A stretch of DNA of 64,000 bases from Luteibacter yeojuensis (GTDB lineage: Bacteria > Pseudomonadota > Gammaproteobacteria > Xanthomonadales > Rhodanobacteraceae). The notes under the pieces were generated by a model. It saw only the letters and a list, made by a program, of their open reading frames with translations. It had not been told where the DNA came from and made no database searches. Positions within the stretch are counted from its first letter, which is position 1. Every line of letters begins with the position of its first letter. The stretch is from contig NZ_JAAQTL010000001.1 of the NCBI RefSeq assembly GCF_011742875.1, forward strand, positions 3,038,001-3,102,000. The letters run 5' to 3'. Made by a program: the position numbers and the translations under genes. Positions 8,302 to 17,040 of the stretch are shown here, piece after piece.

Positions 8302-8906
8302 GCCGGAATCGCGAAGTCCACCGTCGCCAGCGCTTCTTCCCTCGCCAGGGCGGCTTGCCCGTCATCCAGGAACGCCGTGCCTTGCACGGCGAGGAAGTGG
8401 ACGGTTTGCAGCCCCATGCTTCCCAGCACCGCCGACAGGTATGGGGTGAGGAAATCGGGCTGGTTCGCCCTTTCACCCGAGAAGATCGCCCCGGAGGCGA
8501 TCGCGATGAACACGGGGCGATCCTGGAGCAAGCCCACCTTCCCCATCGGCGTGGACCTGAAGGTGCGGGTCGCTCGAAGGACCTGGTCGATCCATGCCTT
8601 GAGTACCGACGGAACGGTGAGATTGTGCATGGGCGTTCCGATGACGACCGCATCCGCCGCCTCGACTTCCCGGATAAGCGACTCCGAGAAGTCCAGCGAC
8701 CCGGGCGGAGGATCCGCCAGGGTCGTCGGCGACGACAAGGCCGTCGCGTAATCCGACCACGCATGCGGCACCGGATCGATGGCGAAATCGCGCCGGGTGA
8801 CGCTCGCGCCCGGCGAGACGTCCAGGAGCCTTTCGACGATCGCCGCCGACAACTTCCGGCTGTGCGATTCGGCCCTCGGGCTGGCATCGATATGGAGGAT
8901 GTTCAT
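8298..8906 (-). CDS. azoR: FMN-dependent NADH-azoreductase/NAD(P)H dehydrogenase
   Basis: This 202-residue flavodoxin-fold protein opens with MNILHIDASPR, the FMN-phosphate-binding loop of AcpD/AzoR enzymes. It continues with IGTPMHNLTVPSVLKAWID, the second conserved FMN-contact segment. The family reduces azo dyes, quinones and other electrophiles with NAD(P)H. The ATG is ten bases after the stop of the AhpD-like gene upstream, so it is probably coupled and last in a redox operon. A TTG further upstream would extend the frame but overlaps the previous gene. Length agrees with the family (about 200). Confidence 0.88.
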   Translation of the reverse strand: MNILHIDASPRAESHSRKLSAAIVERLLDVSPGASVTRRDFAIDPVPHAWSDYATALSSPTTLADPPPGSLDFSESLIREVEAADAVVIGTPMHNLTVPSVLKAWIDQVLRATRTFRSTPMGKVGLLQDRPVFIAIASGAIFSGERANQPDFLTPYLSAVLGSMGLQTVHFLAVQGTAFLDDGQAALAREEALATVDFAIPA

Positions 8907-8916
8907 GTGACGACCG

Positions 8917-9462
8917 TCAGATCGATCCTGCCGGGGCAACGATCGGAAAATCCTTCTCGTGATCGAAGACGTTGTTGAAGAAGTTCGTCAGGGAGTACAT
9001 CGCCACCAACGCGATGATCTCGATGATGTTCGCTTCCGTGTACCCGGCATCCCGAACGGCTTTCAGGTCCGCGTCGGCGACCTGTCCACGCGACGCGATG
9101 ACCTTGCGTGCGAACTGGACCGCGGCGTCGCGCTTCGGCTCGGTCGCGTGCCCCTTGCGGGCAAGAATGATTTCGTCGGGCGGCAGCTTGGCCATGTGCC
9201 CGGCGGTGAAGCTGTGGACCCCGAGGCAATAGTTGCAACCGTTCACTTCGGACACCGCGAGCCCGATGCTGTCGCGGGTCTTCACGTCGAGCGCTTTGCT
9301 CAGCGAACCGAGCAGGGTGGCCCAGGCGTTGAACGCCAGCGGGCTTTGCGCGAAAACGGTCATCATGTTCGGCGTGAACCCGATGTTCTTGGTGAAGGCA
9401 TCGAGGGTCGGTTTCGAATCGGCCGGTACCTGGTCGGGCGCGATTGCAGTCGTTCGGGACAT
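8917..9462 (-). CDS. carboxymuconolactone decarboxylase/AhpD-like protein (second copy)
   Basis: This 181-residue helical protein contains the AhpD redox motif NGCNYCLGVHSF (C76, C79, H83). It is clearly related to the product at 3610-4149 but diverged. Its neighbours, a nitroreductase upstream and an FMN azoreductase downstream on the same strand with gaps of 40 and 10 bases, suggest an operon that handles hydroperoxides, nitro compounds or quinones. Its physiological reductant is not visible. Confidence 0.88.
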   Translation of the reverse strand: MSRTTAIAPDQVPADSKPTLDAFTKNIGFTPNMMTVFAQSPLAFNAWATLLGSLSKALDVKTRDSIGLAVSEVNGCNYCLGVHSFTAGHMAKLPPDEIILARKGHATEPKRDAAVQFARKVIASRGQVADADLKAVRDAGYTEANIIEIIALVAMYSLTNFFNNVFDHEKDFPIVAPAGSI

Positions 9463-9502
9463 CGTACGGTTTCCTTTATGTGTTTAGCGACGGGATGAGG
9501 GA

Positions 9503-10120
9503 TCAGACGAGATCGAGCACTTCGGCGACGGGCCGGCGCGGCTTCTGCGCCCAGTTTCCTGCGCGCTCGGCGCCCACGGCCAAGAGCATGACCGGCACTT
9601 CGTCCTTGGTCAGTCCGAACTCGCGATGCACGGCGACGTCGTCGAAGCCGATCATCGGTGTCGATCCCAGGCCAAGCGAGCGGGCCGCGTAGATCATCGC
9701 CGCGGCGCCGAACGTACCGCTGCGTACCGCTTCATCGCGCTGGCGTTGCGGGTACGCCATATACAAGTCGCGTGCGGGGATTTCCCACTCGGGCACCATC
9801 GTCGCCGGCATGACGCCGGATGCGACCAGCGGTGCGAGACGATCCGGGATGACCGTGGAATCGGCCAGCTGGCCACAGATGATGAAGGTCACGGCGGCAT
9901 CGGTGATCGCCGGCTGACTCCACGCGATGGGGCTCAGTCTCGCCTTGGCTTCCGGCGAGCGCACGGCGATGAATCGCCAGTTCTGCAGGTGGAAGGACGT
10001 CGGGGCGCTTGTGCCGATGCGCACGAGTTCGCTGATTTCTTCATCGCTCAAGACCGCCTTCGGATCGTAGTACTTGGCGGAGGTGCGGCTCAGGATGGTT
10101 TCGATGACGGGGTTGGTCAT
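9503..10120 (-). CDS. nitroreductase-family FMN oxidoreductase
   Basis: This 205-residue protein has the nitroreductase fold. The N-terminal RTSAKYYDPKAVLSDEE and SAPTSFHLQNWRFIAV contain the conserved FMN phosphate-binding Arg/Ser and the Ser-x-x-Asn region, and GLGSTPMIGFD near residue 155 is the usual substrate-channel glycine segment. It should reduce nitroaromatics or quinones with NAD(P)H. It is the first gene of a nitroreductase/AhpD/azoreductase run and lies downstream of the araC-type gene. A GT-rich hairpin lies directly before its start. Confidence 0.88.
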   Translation of the reverse strand: MTNPVIETILSRTSAKYYDPKAVLSDEEISELVRIGTSAPTSFHLQNWRFIAVRSPEAKARLSPIAWSQPAITDAAVTFIICGQLADSTVIPDRLAPLVASGVMPATMVPEWEIPARDLYMAYPQRQRDEAVRSGTFGAAAMIYAARSLGLGSTPMIGFDDVAVHREFGLTKDEVPVMLLAVGAERAGNWAQKPRRPVAEVLDLV

Positions 10121-10131
10121 GGAGGCGGCTC

Positions 10132-10164
10132 GTTCTCGGTGTGTGTGTGTGTTGGTGCGAGAAC
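10132..10164. promoter_or_regulatory. inverted repeat flanking a GT dinucleotide tract
   Basis: GTTCTCG (10132-10138) and CGAGAAC (10158-10164) are perfect inverted arms separated by 19 bases that include a (GT)n run. It lies between the araC-type gene and the nitroreductase start and could be an operator or a small hairpin. Confidence 0.35.
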
Positions 10165-10198
10165 AAGTTTCCGACCGGGCAACGTGCAGAGGGTCCGT

Positions 10199-11161
10199 CT
10201 ATGGCGTCCCGTTTTCCGCATGAGTGGAACGGTACTCCGACGGATCCATACCGAAGATATTGCGGAAGGCACGGGCAAAGCTGCTGCGGCTTTCGTAGCC
10301 GGTGTTGCGAACGACCTGTTCGATGGGTACCTGGCCGGTGCGAAGCTGTTCCGCCGCCTGACGCATCCTCAGGTCGCGCAGCACGTTCATGGGCGGCTGG
10401 CCCACGATATCGACGAACCGCGCCATGAAGGCCGAGCGGCCCAGGTAGGCGCTTTGTGCCAGCGAATTGACCGTGTGCGGGGCGCCTGGGTTGCTGGCCA
10501 TCTCCGCGAAGGCGCGAGCGATCTGCGGATCCCGAAGGAGGGAAAACCGTTCCACCCAGGTGTTGTTCGAATGCAGCGAGCGACGAAGGATGTGGACGAT
10601 GACCAGCTTGAGAAGGGCCGAGCTCATCGCGCCGGAGCCGACTTCCTGCGTGACGAGTTCGGCGATGGCACTCTTAAGAGTCGTGTCCAGCCGGTCGGCT
10701 TCGGAAAACTGCTCGACGATGGGTGCGCTCAGGGTGCCGAACAGGTTCACCGCCGAGCCGTAGCAGGCATCGAAGAAGCCGCAGATGAGGATGACTTCGG
10801 GATCGCCCTCGCCGGCAACGATGTAGTTGACCGAATCCTTCGACACGGCGACCAGCATGCCGTCCACCGTGCGCAGGCTTTGCAGTCCTCGCTCGAAACC
10901 TTCCGCCTCGATGCGGAAGGGTGCATTTGGCGGAACAATGACGAGAGTGTGCGGCTTCAGTTCGACCGGCTCGCACCCCTTGATGACCAGGCGGCCGCTA
11001 CCGCGGATGTTGTAATGGATGCCAGGCGCGGCGACGCCGCCCATCTCCAGGCAGTAACCCTGGCTGACAAGGCATTCCGTCAGCGCAACGAAACTGACCT
11101 CGAGGCTTCCGAGGAGCCGGTTGAGGTCTTGCGGCGAAATGCGTACGGCGGGTCCCATCAT
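10199..11161 (-). CDS. AraC-family transcriptional regulator
   Basis: This 320-residue regulator has an N-terminal cupin-type AraC_binding domain and a C-terminal double helix-turn-helix (about residues 210-310, with VNSLAQSAYLGRSAFMARF and the second helix pair ending in FGMDPSEYRS). ATGATG overlaps the TGA of the OsmC-type gene, showing translational coupling, and I take the first ATG. An open frame extends upstream through the osmC gene but is antisense-like noise there. It likely controls the surrounding redox genes, including the nitroreductase operon directly downstream. Confidence 0.9.
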   Translation of the reverse strand: MMGPAVRISPQDLNRLLGSLEVSFVALTECLVSQGYCLEMGGVAAPGIHYNIRGSGRLVIKGCEPVELKPHTLVIVPPNAPFRIEAEGFERGLQSLRTVDGMLVAVSKDSVNYIVAGEGDPEVILICGFFDACYGSAVNLFGTLSAPIVEQFSEADRLDTTLKSAIAELVTQEVGSGAMSSALLKLVIVHILRRSLHSNNTWVERFSLLRDPQIARAFAEMASNPGAPHTVNSLAQSAYLGRSAFMARFVDIVGQPPMNVLRDLRMRQAAEQLRTGQVPIEQVVRNTGYESRSSFARAFRNIFGMDPSEYRSTHAENGTP

Positions 11162-11661
11162 GGGGGGCCGGTCCGCAGGCTTTCCTTCATGACGCGCATG
11201 TGGGCGCTCCTGCCCACGGCCATGTCGGTCATGTCGCCTGGCCGCACCAGCCGCGTCTCTATCTCCGATCCGCGCGCCACCGTGACATGGGTGGGGCAGC
11301 GCATGGACACATCTACCAGGGCATGGATCTGGACCAGCGACAAGGGCCCAACGATCTGAATCTCCTTCAGAAAGCGGTCGCTCGATGCCAGCGTCGGGCG
11401 ATCGTGGCTGACGCGCACCGCCAATCCTTCGAGTGGCCAGTCGCGGTCGTCGGCATAGCTGCGCATCGTCATCAGGGAACACGAACCCAACGCCGCGCTG
11501 AGCAGGTCGAAAGGCGTCGGTCCCGAGCCCAATCCACCCGCACCGAAAGGCTCGTCGACGATCAACGTGGAGGATGCCGATCGCACGAGCACCTGGTACG
11601 GACCGTATTTTCCATCGCTCATATAGACCGACTCGGGACCCGCTTCGAAGAGAGTATTCAT
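11158..11661 (-). CDS. OsmC/Ohr-family peroxide-responsive protein
   Basis: This 167-residue protein belongs to the OsmC superfamily. It has the family's two widely spaced cysteines, C61 in AALGSCSLMTMR and C122 in MRCPTHVTV, which form the thiol centre that reduces organic hydroperoxides in Ohr/OsmC. The N-terminal beta hairpin region is present. It heads an operon with the AraC-type regulator (four-base overlap). The exact substrate is unknown, but the neighbours all point to electrophile or peroxide defence. Confidence 0.85.
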   Translation of the reverse strand: MNTLFEAGPESVYMSDGKYGPYQVLVRSASSTLIVDEPFGAGGLGSGPTPFDLLSAALGSCSLMTMRSYADDRDWPLEGLAVRVSHDRPTLASSDRFLKEIQIVGPLSLVQIHALVDVSMRCPTHVTVARGSEIETRLVRPGDMTDMAVGRSAHMRVMKESLRTGPP

Positions 11662-11807
11662 GGACCCAGTCTACGAAGGGTCGCTGCGCTCCGGGTCCGG
11701 CAATAGCGTCCCATAATCCTCGGTCGGTTCAACGACTCGATCGAGGGTATCTCCTTCGGGTACCCGGGCTTACGGTACGCCGGAACGACCCGAACCCGGA
11801 AAGCGAC

Positions 11808-12263
11808 ATGACACAGGCACCCGCGATCGGCGGCAGGATGAGCGATAGATCGGCAACGCCCGACGATGGCGCCGTTCGCGACTGGATAGGGGCCCGGGCG
11901 TTCGGGCACTGGACGGCGTTGCGGAACTGGATCGACGCGTCCTACCCCGGTGTATTCGCCCCGGAGTGGCTTTATGGCGGCCAGAAGCGCGGTTGGACCC
12001 TGCGCTACAAGAAGACCAGGGCGCTCTGCACCCTGGTCCCCGGATACAGGCAGCTTTCCGTCCAGGTGATTTTGGGGCGGGCAGAGCGTGAGGCGTTCGA
12101 GGAACGGCGTTATCTCTGGCGCGCTCCCCTGGTCGCACGTTACGACGAGGCCCGCGAATACCCCGACGGGAAGTGGCTGACCGTGCCGGTCGCCTCCGCG
12201 GACGACCGGCAGGACGTGATCGAGCTTGTCAGTATGAAACGGCCCCCGCCGTCGCGCCGTTGA
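11808..12263 (+). CDS. DUF3788 family protein
   Basis: This 151-residue protein matches the DUF3788 pattern. [21 protein letters not shown] and the basic segment [17 protein letters not shown] are followed by a C-terminal DGKWLTVPV. It has no signal peptide or membrane span. The family is widespread and uncharacterised. The ATG is preceded by GGAAA; the frame is open upstream but without family similarity. It is convergent with the dsdA-like gene, overlapping its end by 35 bases on opposite strands. Confidence 0.75.
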   Translation: MTQAPAIGGRMSDRSATPDDGAVRDWIGARAFGHWTALRNWIDASYPGVFAPEWLYGGQKRGWTLRYKKTRALCTLVPGYRQLSVQVILGRAEREAFEERRYLWRAPLVARYDEAREYPDGKWLTVPVASADDRQDVIELVSMKRPPPSRR

Positions 12264-13539
12264 AAGCCCGCTGGCCGGCAGCCGTATCCAGGAAGCGGAC
12301 GTGTTCATCCGGGGGCAAGAAGCGGCCACCCGTGGTCCAGACGATGTGGGTGGCGTCCGCCATCTTGTCCTGCAGACCGTTCGCGCCGAGGTAGCGCGCG
12401 CCTTCGTCCGTACCGAACAATGCCCGTAGGCCGCTGAAACCCGCCGCGGCCGAGGGCTCGATCACGTGGCCTTCGAGGTGGAACACGGTGGCGAGGTCCT
12501 CGAACATCGCCGCGTCGGATGTCGTGACGACGCCTGCGAGACGGGAGCGCATTTCCGCCACCGCCAACAGGGAGGCCTGGGCAACGGCCAGGCCGTCGGC
12601 TTCCGTGCGGTTGCTCATGCCGAGGTCGTAGACAGACCGGAGCGTATCCGGAGGTGCCTGCATCTGGGCGAGGAAGCAGGGCGATTCGGTCGGCTCGACG
12701 AAGAAGCAGTGGACATGCTCGCCGTAGACCTGTTTCAAGCCGAAGGTAATGCCGGAAGGCGCACCACCGACGCCGCAAGGGAGATAGACGAACAGCGGAT
12801 GCCCGGCGTCGACCGCGATGCGTTGCATCTCGCACTGTCTGGCCAGGCGCCGCGCGGCCACGGCGTATCCGTAGAACAGCGGCAGCGAATGCTCGTCGTC
12901 GATGAAGAATGCGCGGCCGTCTTCGGCAGCGCGCTTGCGGCCGGCGGCGACGGCGAGGCCGTAGTCGCCGTCGTTCTCGATCACCTCGACACCGCGGTCG
13001 CGAAGGCGCTTCTTCTTCCACGGCTTCGCGTCCGAGGACATGTGCACGGTCGCATGAAAGCCGAGGGCCGATGCCATGATGCCGATGCTCATGCCGAGGT
13101 TGCCGGTGGAACCGACGACGATGCGGTGCTGGCTGAAGAGTTCGCGCGCCCGCGGTTCGAGCAGGTCGCGATAGTCGCTGTCGCGGGCGATCAGATCGTG
13201 GGCGAGTGCGAGGTTCTCGGCGATTTCCAGTACTTCGTGCACGCCGCCGCGCGCCTTGATGGAGCCGGCGACCGGGAGGGCATGGTCCGCCTTGATCCAC
13301 AGGGAACCCTTGCCGCCTCCGTCGTGGAAGGCCCGCTGCATGGCCGGTGCGCGGAGCAGCGGCGACTCGATGATGCCGGCGGTGTCGCGGGTGTCTTCGA
13401 AGAGTTCGGCCAGCAATGGCGCGAAACGCAGGAGGCGGGCGTCGGCTTCATCGACGGCGGCGTGCGTGGCGAGAATCGTCTGCGGGATCTGCGGCTGCGG
13501 GTTGAGCCAGAGCTTGGGTGCAGTGTCCAGGGTTTGCAT
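12229..13539 (-). CDS. dsdA: D-serine ammonia-lyase
   Basis: This 436-residue PLP enzyme converts D-serine to pyruvate and ammonia. AGSIKARGG holds the pyridoxal-phosphate lysine (K95), [18 protein letters not shown] is the phosphate-binding region, and [10 protein letters not shown] is the C-terminal phosphate/glycine loop of the family. E. coli DsdA has 442 residues. The ATG at 13539 has GAGG about ten bases upstream and is preferred over one at 13572 without a ribosome site. No dsdC or dsdX neighbour is present. The monomeric dehydratase family is usually cytosolic and detoxifies D-serine. Confidence 0.92.
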   Translation of the reverse strand: MQTLDTAPKLWLNPQPQIPQTILATHAAVDEADARLLRFAPLLAELFEDTRDTAGIIESPLLRAPAMQRAFHDGGGKGSLWIKADHALPVAGSIKARGGVHEVLEIAENLALAHDLIARDSDYRDLLEPRARELFSQHRIVVGSTGNLGMSIGIMASALGFHATVHMSSDAKPWKKKRLRDRGVEVIENDGDYGLAVAAGRKRAAEDGRAFFIDDEHSLPLFYGYAVAARRLARQCEMQRIAVDAGHPLFVYLPCGVGGAPSGITFGLKQVYGEHVHCFFVEPTESPCFLAQMQAPPDTLRSVYDLGMSNRTEADGLAVAQASLLAVAEMRSRLAGVVTTSDAAMFEDLATVFHLEGHVIEPSAAAGFSGLRALFGTDEGARYLGANGLQDKMADATHIVWTTGGRFLPPDEHVRFLDTAAGQRAFNGATAGAVSY

Positions 13540-13692
13540 GGTGCGAGCCTCGTCCAGGAGTGGAGGCTGCATCGTGCATCGGGTTTTGTTGCAGCTCAAA
13601 TCGCGGCGGCTGGTTGCCCCGTTTTTCAGCGGTGGCGAGAGAGGCCTGGCGACGGGTGGAGTTGCGAACTTACTCAAGCTTGCGGTGAGGTG

Positions 13693-13720
13693 CTGGATTC
13701 CTGCCTGCGCAGGAATCCAG
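13693..13720. repeat. 12-bp perfect palindromic hairpin repeat
   Basis: CTGGATTCCTGC and GCAGGAATCCAG form a perfect 12-bp stem around a four-base loop. Its sequence resembles dispersed GGAATCC-type hairpins found between genes in proteobacteria. It lies just beyond the stop of the MHS-type symporter (minus strand) and may also act as a terminator. Confidence 0.55.
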
Positions 13721-13735
13721 CGTCCCACCCCGACC

Positions 13736-15400
13736 TCAATGCTCCAACGGAACGTCCTTCGTCTCACGCACGAAGAACAGGCCAACGAGGAAGGTCATCA
13801 TCGAAACGATCACCGGGTACCAGAGGCCGTAGTAGATATCGCCCTTCCAGGCCACGAGCATGAAGCCGATGGTCGGAACGAAACCGCCGAACCAGCCGTT
13901 GCCGATGTGGTAGGGCAGGCTCATGGAGGTGTAGCGGATGCGCGTGGGGAACATCTCCACCAGCCATGCGGCGATCGGGCCGTACACGATCGTGACATAG
14001 AGCACGAGGATCGATAGCAGCACGATCAGCATCGGGTAGTTGGTCTGTGCCGGATCGGCCTTCTCGGGATAACCTGCCGCCTTGACCTGGCTGCCGACCT
14101 TCGCGGTGAACTCCTTGTTCCGCGCGGCGAAGGTGGCCTTGTCGAGTTGCCCGCCCTCGAACGACTCGATCACCTCGTCGCCGATCTTGACCGTGGCGAG
14201 CGTGCCCGCCGGCGCCGCGGCGTTGGTGTACGGGATGCCTTTCTTCGCCAGCACGCTCTTGGCCACGTCGCACGAGCTGGTGAAGGTCTTCTTGCCCACC
14301 GGGTCGAACTGGAACGTGCACGCGTTCGGATCGGCGGTGACCACCACCGGCGCCGAAGCCGCCGCGGCTTCCACGGCCGGATTGCCGAAGTGGGTGAGGC
14401 CCTTGAAGATCGGGAACAGGGTGAGGGCGGCCAGCAGGCAGCCGGTAAGCACCACCGTCTTGCGCCCGATCTTGTCGGACAGCCAGCCGAAGAACACGAA
14501 GAACGGCGTGCCGATGAGCAGCGCGGCGGCGATCAGCAGGTTGGCCGTGGTGCCTTCGATCTTGAGGCTCTGGGTGAGGAAGTACAGCGCGTAGAACTGG
14601 CCGGTATACCAGATGACCGCCTGGCCCGCGGTAGCGCCGAACAACGCCAGGATCACGAGCTTGAGGTTCGACCAGCGCCCGAAGGCTTCCGTGAGCGGCG
14701 CCTTCGAGTGCTTGCCCTCGGCCTTCATCTGGCGGAACACCGGCGACTCCTGGAGCTGAAGCCGGATGTACACCGAGATGCCGACGAGGACGGACGAGAT
14801 CAGGAACGGGATGCGCCAGCCCCAGGACTCGAACGTCTCGTTGCCCATGCCCATGCGCGTGCCGAGGATCACCAGCAGCGACAGGAACAACCCGAAGGTG
14901 GCCGTGATCTGGATGAAGCTGGTGTACAGGCCACGCTTGCCCATCGGCGCGTGTTCCGCGACGTACGTCGCCGCGCCGCCGTATTCGCCGCCGAGCGCGA
15001 GGCCTTGCAGCAGGCGGAGCACTATCAGCAACACCGGTGCCGCCACGCCGATCGTCGAATAGCCCGGGAGCACGCCGACGAGGAAGGTCGACGTACCCAT
15101 GATGACGATGGTGATGAGGAACGTGTATTTACGGCCGATCAGATCGCCCACGCGACCGAACACGATCGCCCCGAACGGCCGCACGAAGAAGCCGGCGGCG
15201 AACGCGAGCAGCGCGAAGATGAACTGGCTGGTCTCGTTGAGGCCGGTGAAGAACTGCTTGCCGATGATCGCGGCCAGCGAGCCGTACAGGTAAAAGTCGT
15301 ACCACTCGAAGACCGTGCCCAGGCTGGATGCGAAGATCACCCGCTTGTGGCTGGTGCCCAGGGTGCCGTCGGCGTGGAGGCTGCTTGCGGTAGTCGCCAT
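13736..15400 (-). CDS. MHS-family MFS metabolite:H+ symporter
   Basis: This 554-residue inner-membrane transporter shows the MHS branch signatures: [17 protein letters not shown] in the first helix, [13 protein letters not shown] in loop 2-3, and [24 protein letters not shown] in helix 4. Twelve membrane helices are predictable by eye. An extra hydrophilic domain of roughly 110 residues (about 345-465) with two cysteines is inserted between helices 8 and 9 or nearby. The MHS family imports carboxylates such as citrate, shikimate and 2-oxoglutarate. It follows the porin gene by 12 bases, forming a probable outer/inner membrane uptake pair divergent from acs. Confidence 0.9.
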   Translation of the reverse strand: MATTASSLHADGTLGTSHKRVIFASSLGTVFEWYDFYLYGSLAAIIGKQFFTGLNETSQFIFALLAFAAGFFVRPFGAIVFGRVGDLIGRKYTFLITIVIMGTSTFLVGVLPGYSTIGVAAPVLLIVLRLLQGLALGGEYGGAATYVAEHAPMGKRGLYTSFIQITATFGLFLSLLVILGTRMGMGNETFESWGWRIPFLISSVLVGISVYIRLQLQESPVFRQMKAEGKHSKAPLTEAFGRWSNLKLVILALFGATAGQAVIWYTGQFYALYFLTQSLKIEGTTANLLIAAALLIGTPFFVFFGWLSDKIGRKTVVLTGCLLAALTLFPIFKGLTHFGNPAVEAAAASAPVVVTADPNACTFQFDPVGKKTFTSSCDVAKSVLAKKGIPYTNAAAPAGTLATVKIGDEVIESFEGGQLDKATFAARNKEFTAKVGSQVKAAGYPEKADPAQTNYPMLIVLLSILVLYVTIVYGPIAAWLVEMFPTRIRYTSMSLPYHIGNGWFGGFVPTIGFMLVAWKGDIYYGLWYPVIVSMMTFLVGLFFVRETKDVPLEH

Positions 15401-15412
15401 GTCGATCTCCGA

Positions 15413-16885
15413 TCAGAACCGGTAATTGCCGTTGAGGGTGAGTTCGTTGGCCGACGTCCTCTGCCGCCCGAGGCCGTTGGTGGTCGTCGAGTTGAGGGTC
15501 GAGTGGAGCCATTCGATGCTGAAGTCGTACGCGCCGGCGGTGTATTGCAGGCTGAGCGCCTGCTGGCGGTTCTTCAGCAGGCCGGGCGCATTGGCGGTCC
15601 GCCAGCGCAGCACGTCGTTCTCGTTCGGCTTGCTGCCCGCGTAGGTGCCGTAGAGGCTCCAGTTCGGCGTGAACTTGTAGCCCACCTGGAGATAGCCGCC
15701 CTTGTCCTTGATGTCGCCGAACTGGGAGAGATCGCCGAAGATCTGCGCGATGGCGGTTCCCGTATACACGGCACCCTTGATCATGAAGTTGCCCGGCATC
15801 CACATGCCGCCCACTTCGTAGGCGGTGCTCTTGATGCCGCTCTTGATAGGCGTGACCGTTTCGCCGTCCACGCCGTGCAGGTCGAGCTTGCTGTAGTGCG
15901 CGGCACCGAACACCTGCCAGTTGGAGCCCTTCGCGGTGAGGCGCGCCTCCACCTGCGGCTTGAAGCCCGCATTGCCCGCGGTCAGGTAGTTCGTCGTGAG
16001 CCCCGGCCCGTTCCAGCTGCCCTCGAACACGCCGAGGTCGAAGCGCCACTTCACGCCCTCGGAGCCATGGTTGAGATCCTGCATCAGGATGATGCCCGGG
16101 TATCGCCAGCCGATCAGCCCGGTACCGTAACCCAGCGGGAAGGCTATATGAGAAAGCGACTGCGGCACGTATTCCAGCGGGAACATGAGGTCCCACATCT
16201 GGCCGATGCGGAACGTGGTGCCCGTGGCGGCATTGGTGATGTCCATGTATGCCTGGCGCAGGCGTGGCGTCGGCTGCTGCTGGCTGTAGGCACCGGTGCC
16301 GTTGAAGCCACCGAAGAAGTCCATCTCGAGGCGACCGCTGCCGGCCCAGCTCTCGGTGAACTTCGCGCCGGTGAAGTCGAGCCAGAACCGGGTATTGCGC
16401 ACGTCCACGCCGCTCAGCGAATCGTTCACCCGGCCACCCAGGCCCGGAATCGGGTACTCGGCGCTGGCGCCGTTCCCGTAGGTGAAGACCTTGCTCTGGT
16501 TGAACGCGTTGGCGTTGATGAAGCCGTGCAGGGCCACGGACACGCCCGGTGCCGAGGTGAAGATGGGCTTCGCCGGCACGGCGGCCACGGTCTTCTCGAC
16601 CTTGGCCACCTTCTCGTCCGTTTGCTGGGCCTGGGTCTGCGCGGCCTGGGCGGTGGCGGTCGCCTGGCTGGTGGCCGCCTTCTGTTCCTGGATCATGGCC
16701 TTCAGCTCGGCCAGTTGCTGCTCGAGCTGGCTGACACGGGATTCGAGTTCGGCCTCGCGCGTGGATTTCTTCGCCCGGGACTGGGCATGGGCCAGGTCCG
16801 GCAATGCGGCCATCGGCAGCATCAGGGCACAGGCGACGCTGAGGGCAACGGCCTTACGGCCGCCGGAGCGAATGCTGTTCATCAT
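15413..16885 (-). CDS. DcaP-like outer-membrane porin with N-terminal coiled coil
   Basis: This 490-residue protein has a Sec signal peptide ending near LAHAQS, a coiled-coil segment rich in Glu/Gln/Ala (about residues 40-85), then a beta-barrel of alternating strands ending in NGNYRF with a terminal phenylalanine, as BAM substrates do. The architecture matches DcaP-like trimeric porins, which take up dicarboxylic or aromatic acids. GGGGAG lies just before tandem ATGs; I use the first. It is first in an operon with the MHS symporter. The pair is divergent from acs, which suggests shared control. Confidence 0.85.
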   Translation of the reverse strand: MMNSIRSGGRKAVALSVACALMLPMAALPDLAHAQSRAKKSTREAELESRVSQLEQQLAELKAMIQEQKAATSQATATAQAAQTQAQQTDEKVAKVEKTVAAVPAKPIFTSAPGVSVALHGFINANAFNQSKVFTYGNGASAEYPIPGLGGRVNDSLSGVDVRNTRFWLDFTGAKFTESWAGSGRLEMDFFGGFNGTGAYSQQQPTPRLRQAYMDITNAATGTTFRIGQMWDLMFPLEYVPQSLSHIAFPLGYGTGLIGWRYPGIILMQDLNHGSEGVKWRFDLGVFEGSWNGPGLTTNYLTAGNAGFKPQVEARLTAKGSNWQVFGAAHYSKLDLHGVDGETVTPIKSGIKSTAYEVGGMWMPGNFMIKGAVYTGTAIAQIFGDLSQFGDIKDKGGYLQVGYKFTPNWSLYGTYAGSKPNENDVLRWRTANAPGLLKNRQQALSLQYTAGAYDFSIEWLHSTLNSTTTNGLGRQRTSANELTLNGNYRF

Positions 16886-16949
16886 GGTCTCCCCAACCAT
16901 TGGCAGGCCGAGCATGTGACACGCCCGCTGGGGCTTCCATTCGCCAAAG

Positions 16950-16964
16950 GTCGAACCTCGACCA
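16950..16964. promoter_or_regulatory. short dyad in the porin/acs divergent promoter region
   Basis: The 155-base gap between the porin and acs starts contains GGTCGAACCTCGACC, two six-base inverted arms around three bases. It is a candidate regulator site, for example for the adjacent response regulator, but nothing beyond symmetry supports this. Confidence 0.25.
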
Positions 16965-17040
16965 AAGTCGTAGCGGGTTCGCAGCTTAATGCTGCGCCGC
17001 GAGGCTAAACTTCATGCCATAGCAAATGCCTGGAGCCAGC

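Noticed and set aside
14147..17008. A very long open frame on the plus strand opposite the MHS symporter and porin
   Set aside because: It is antisense to two well-supported genes, its residue composition is Arg/His/Glu-rich noise typical of high-GC shadow frames, and it shows no family similarity.
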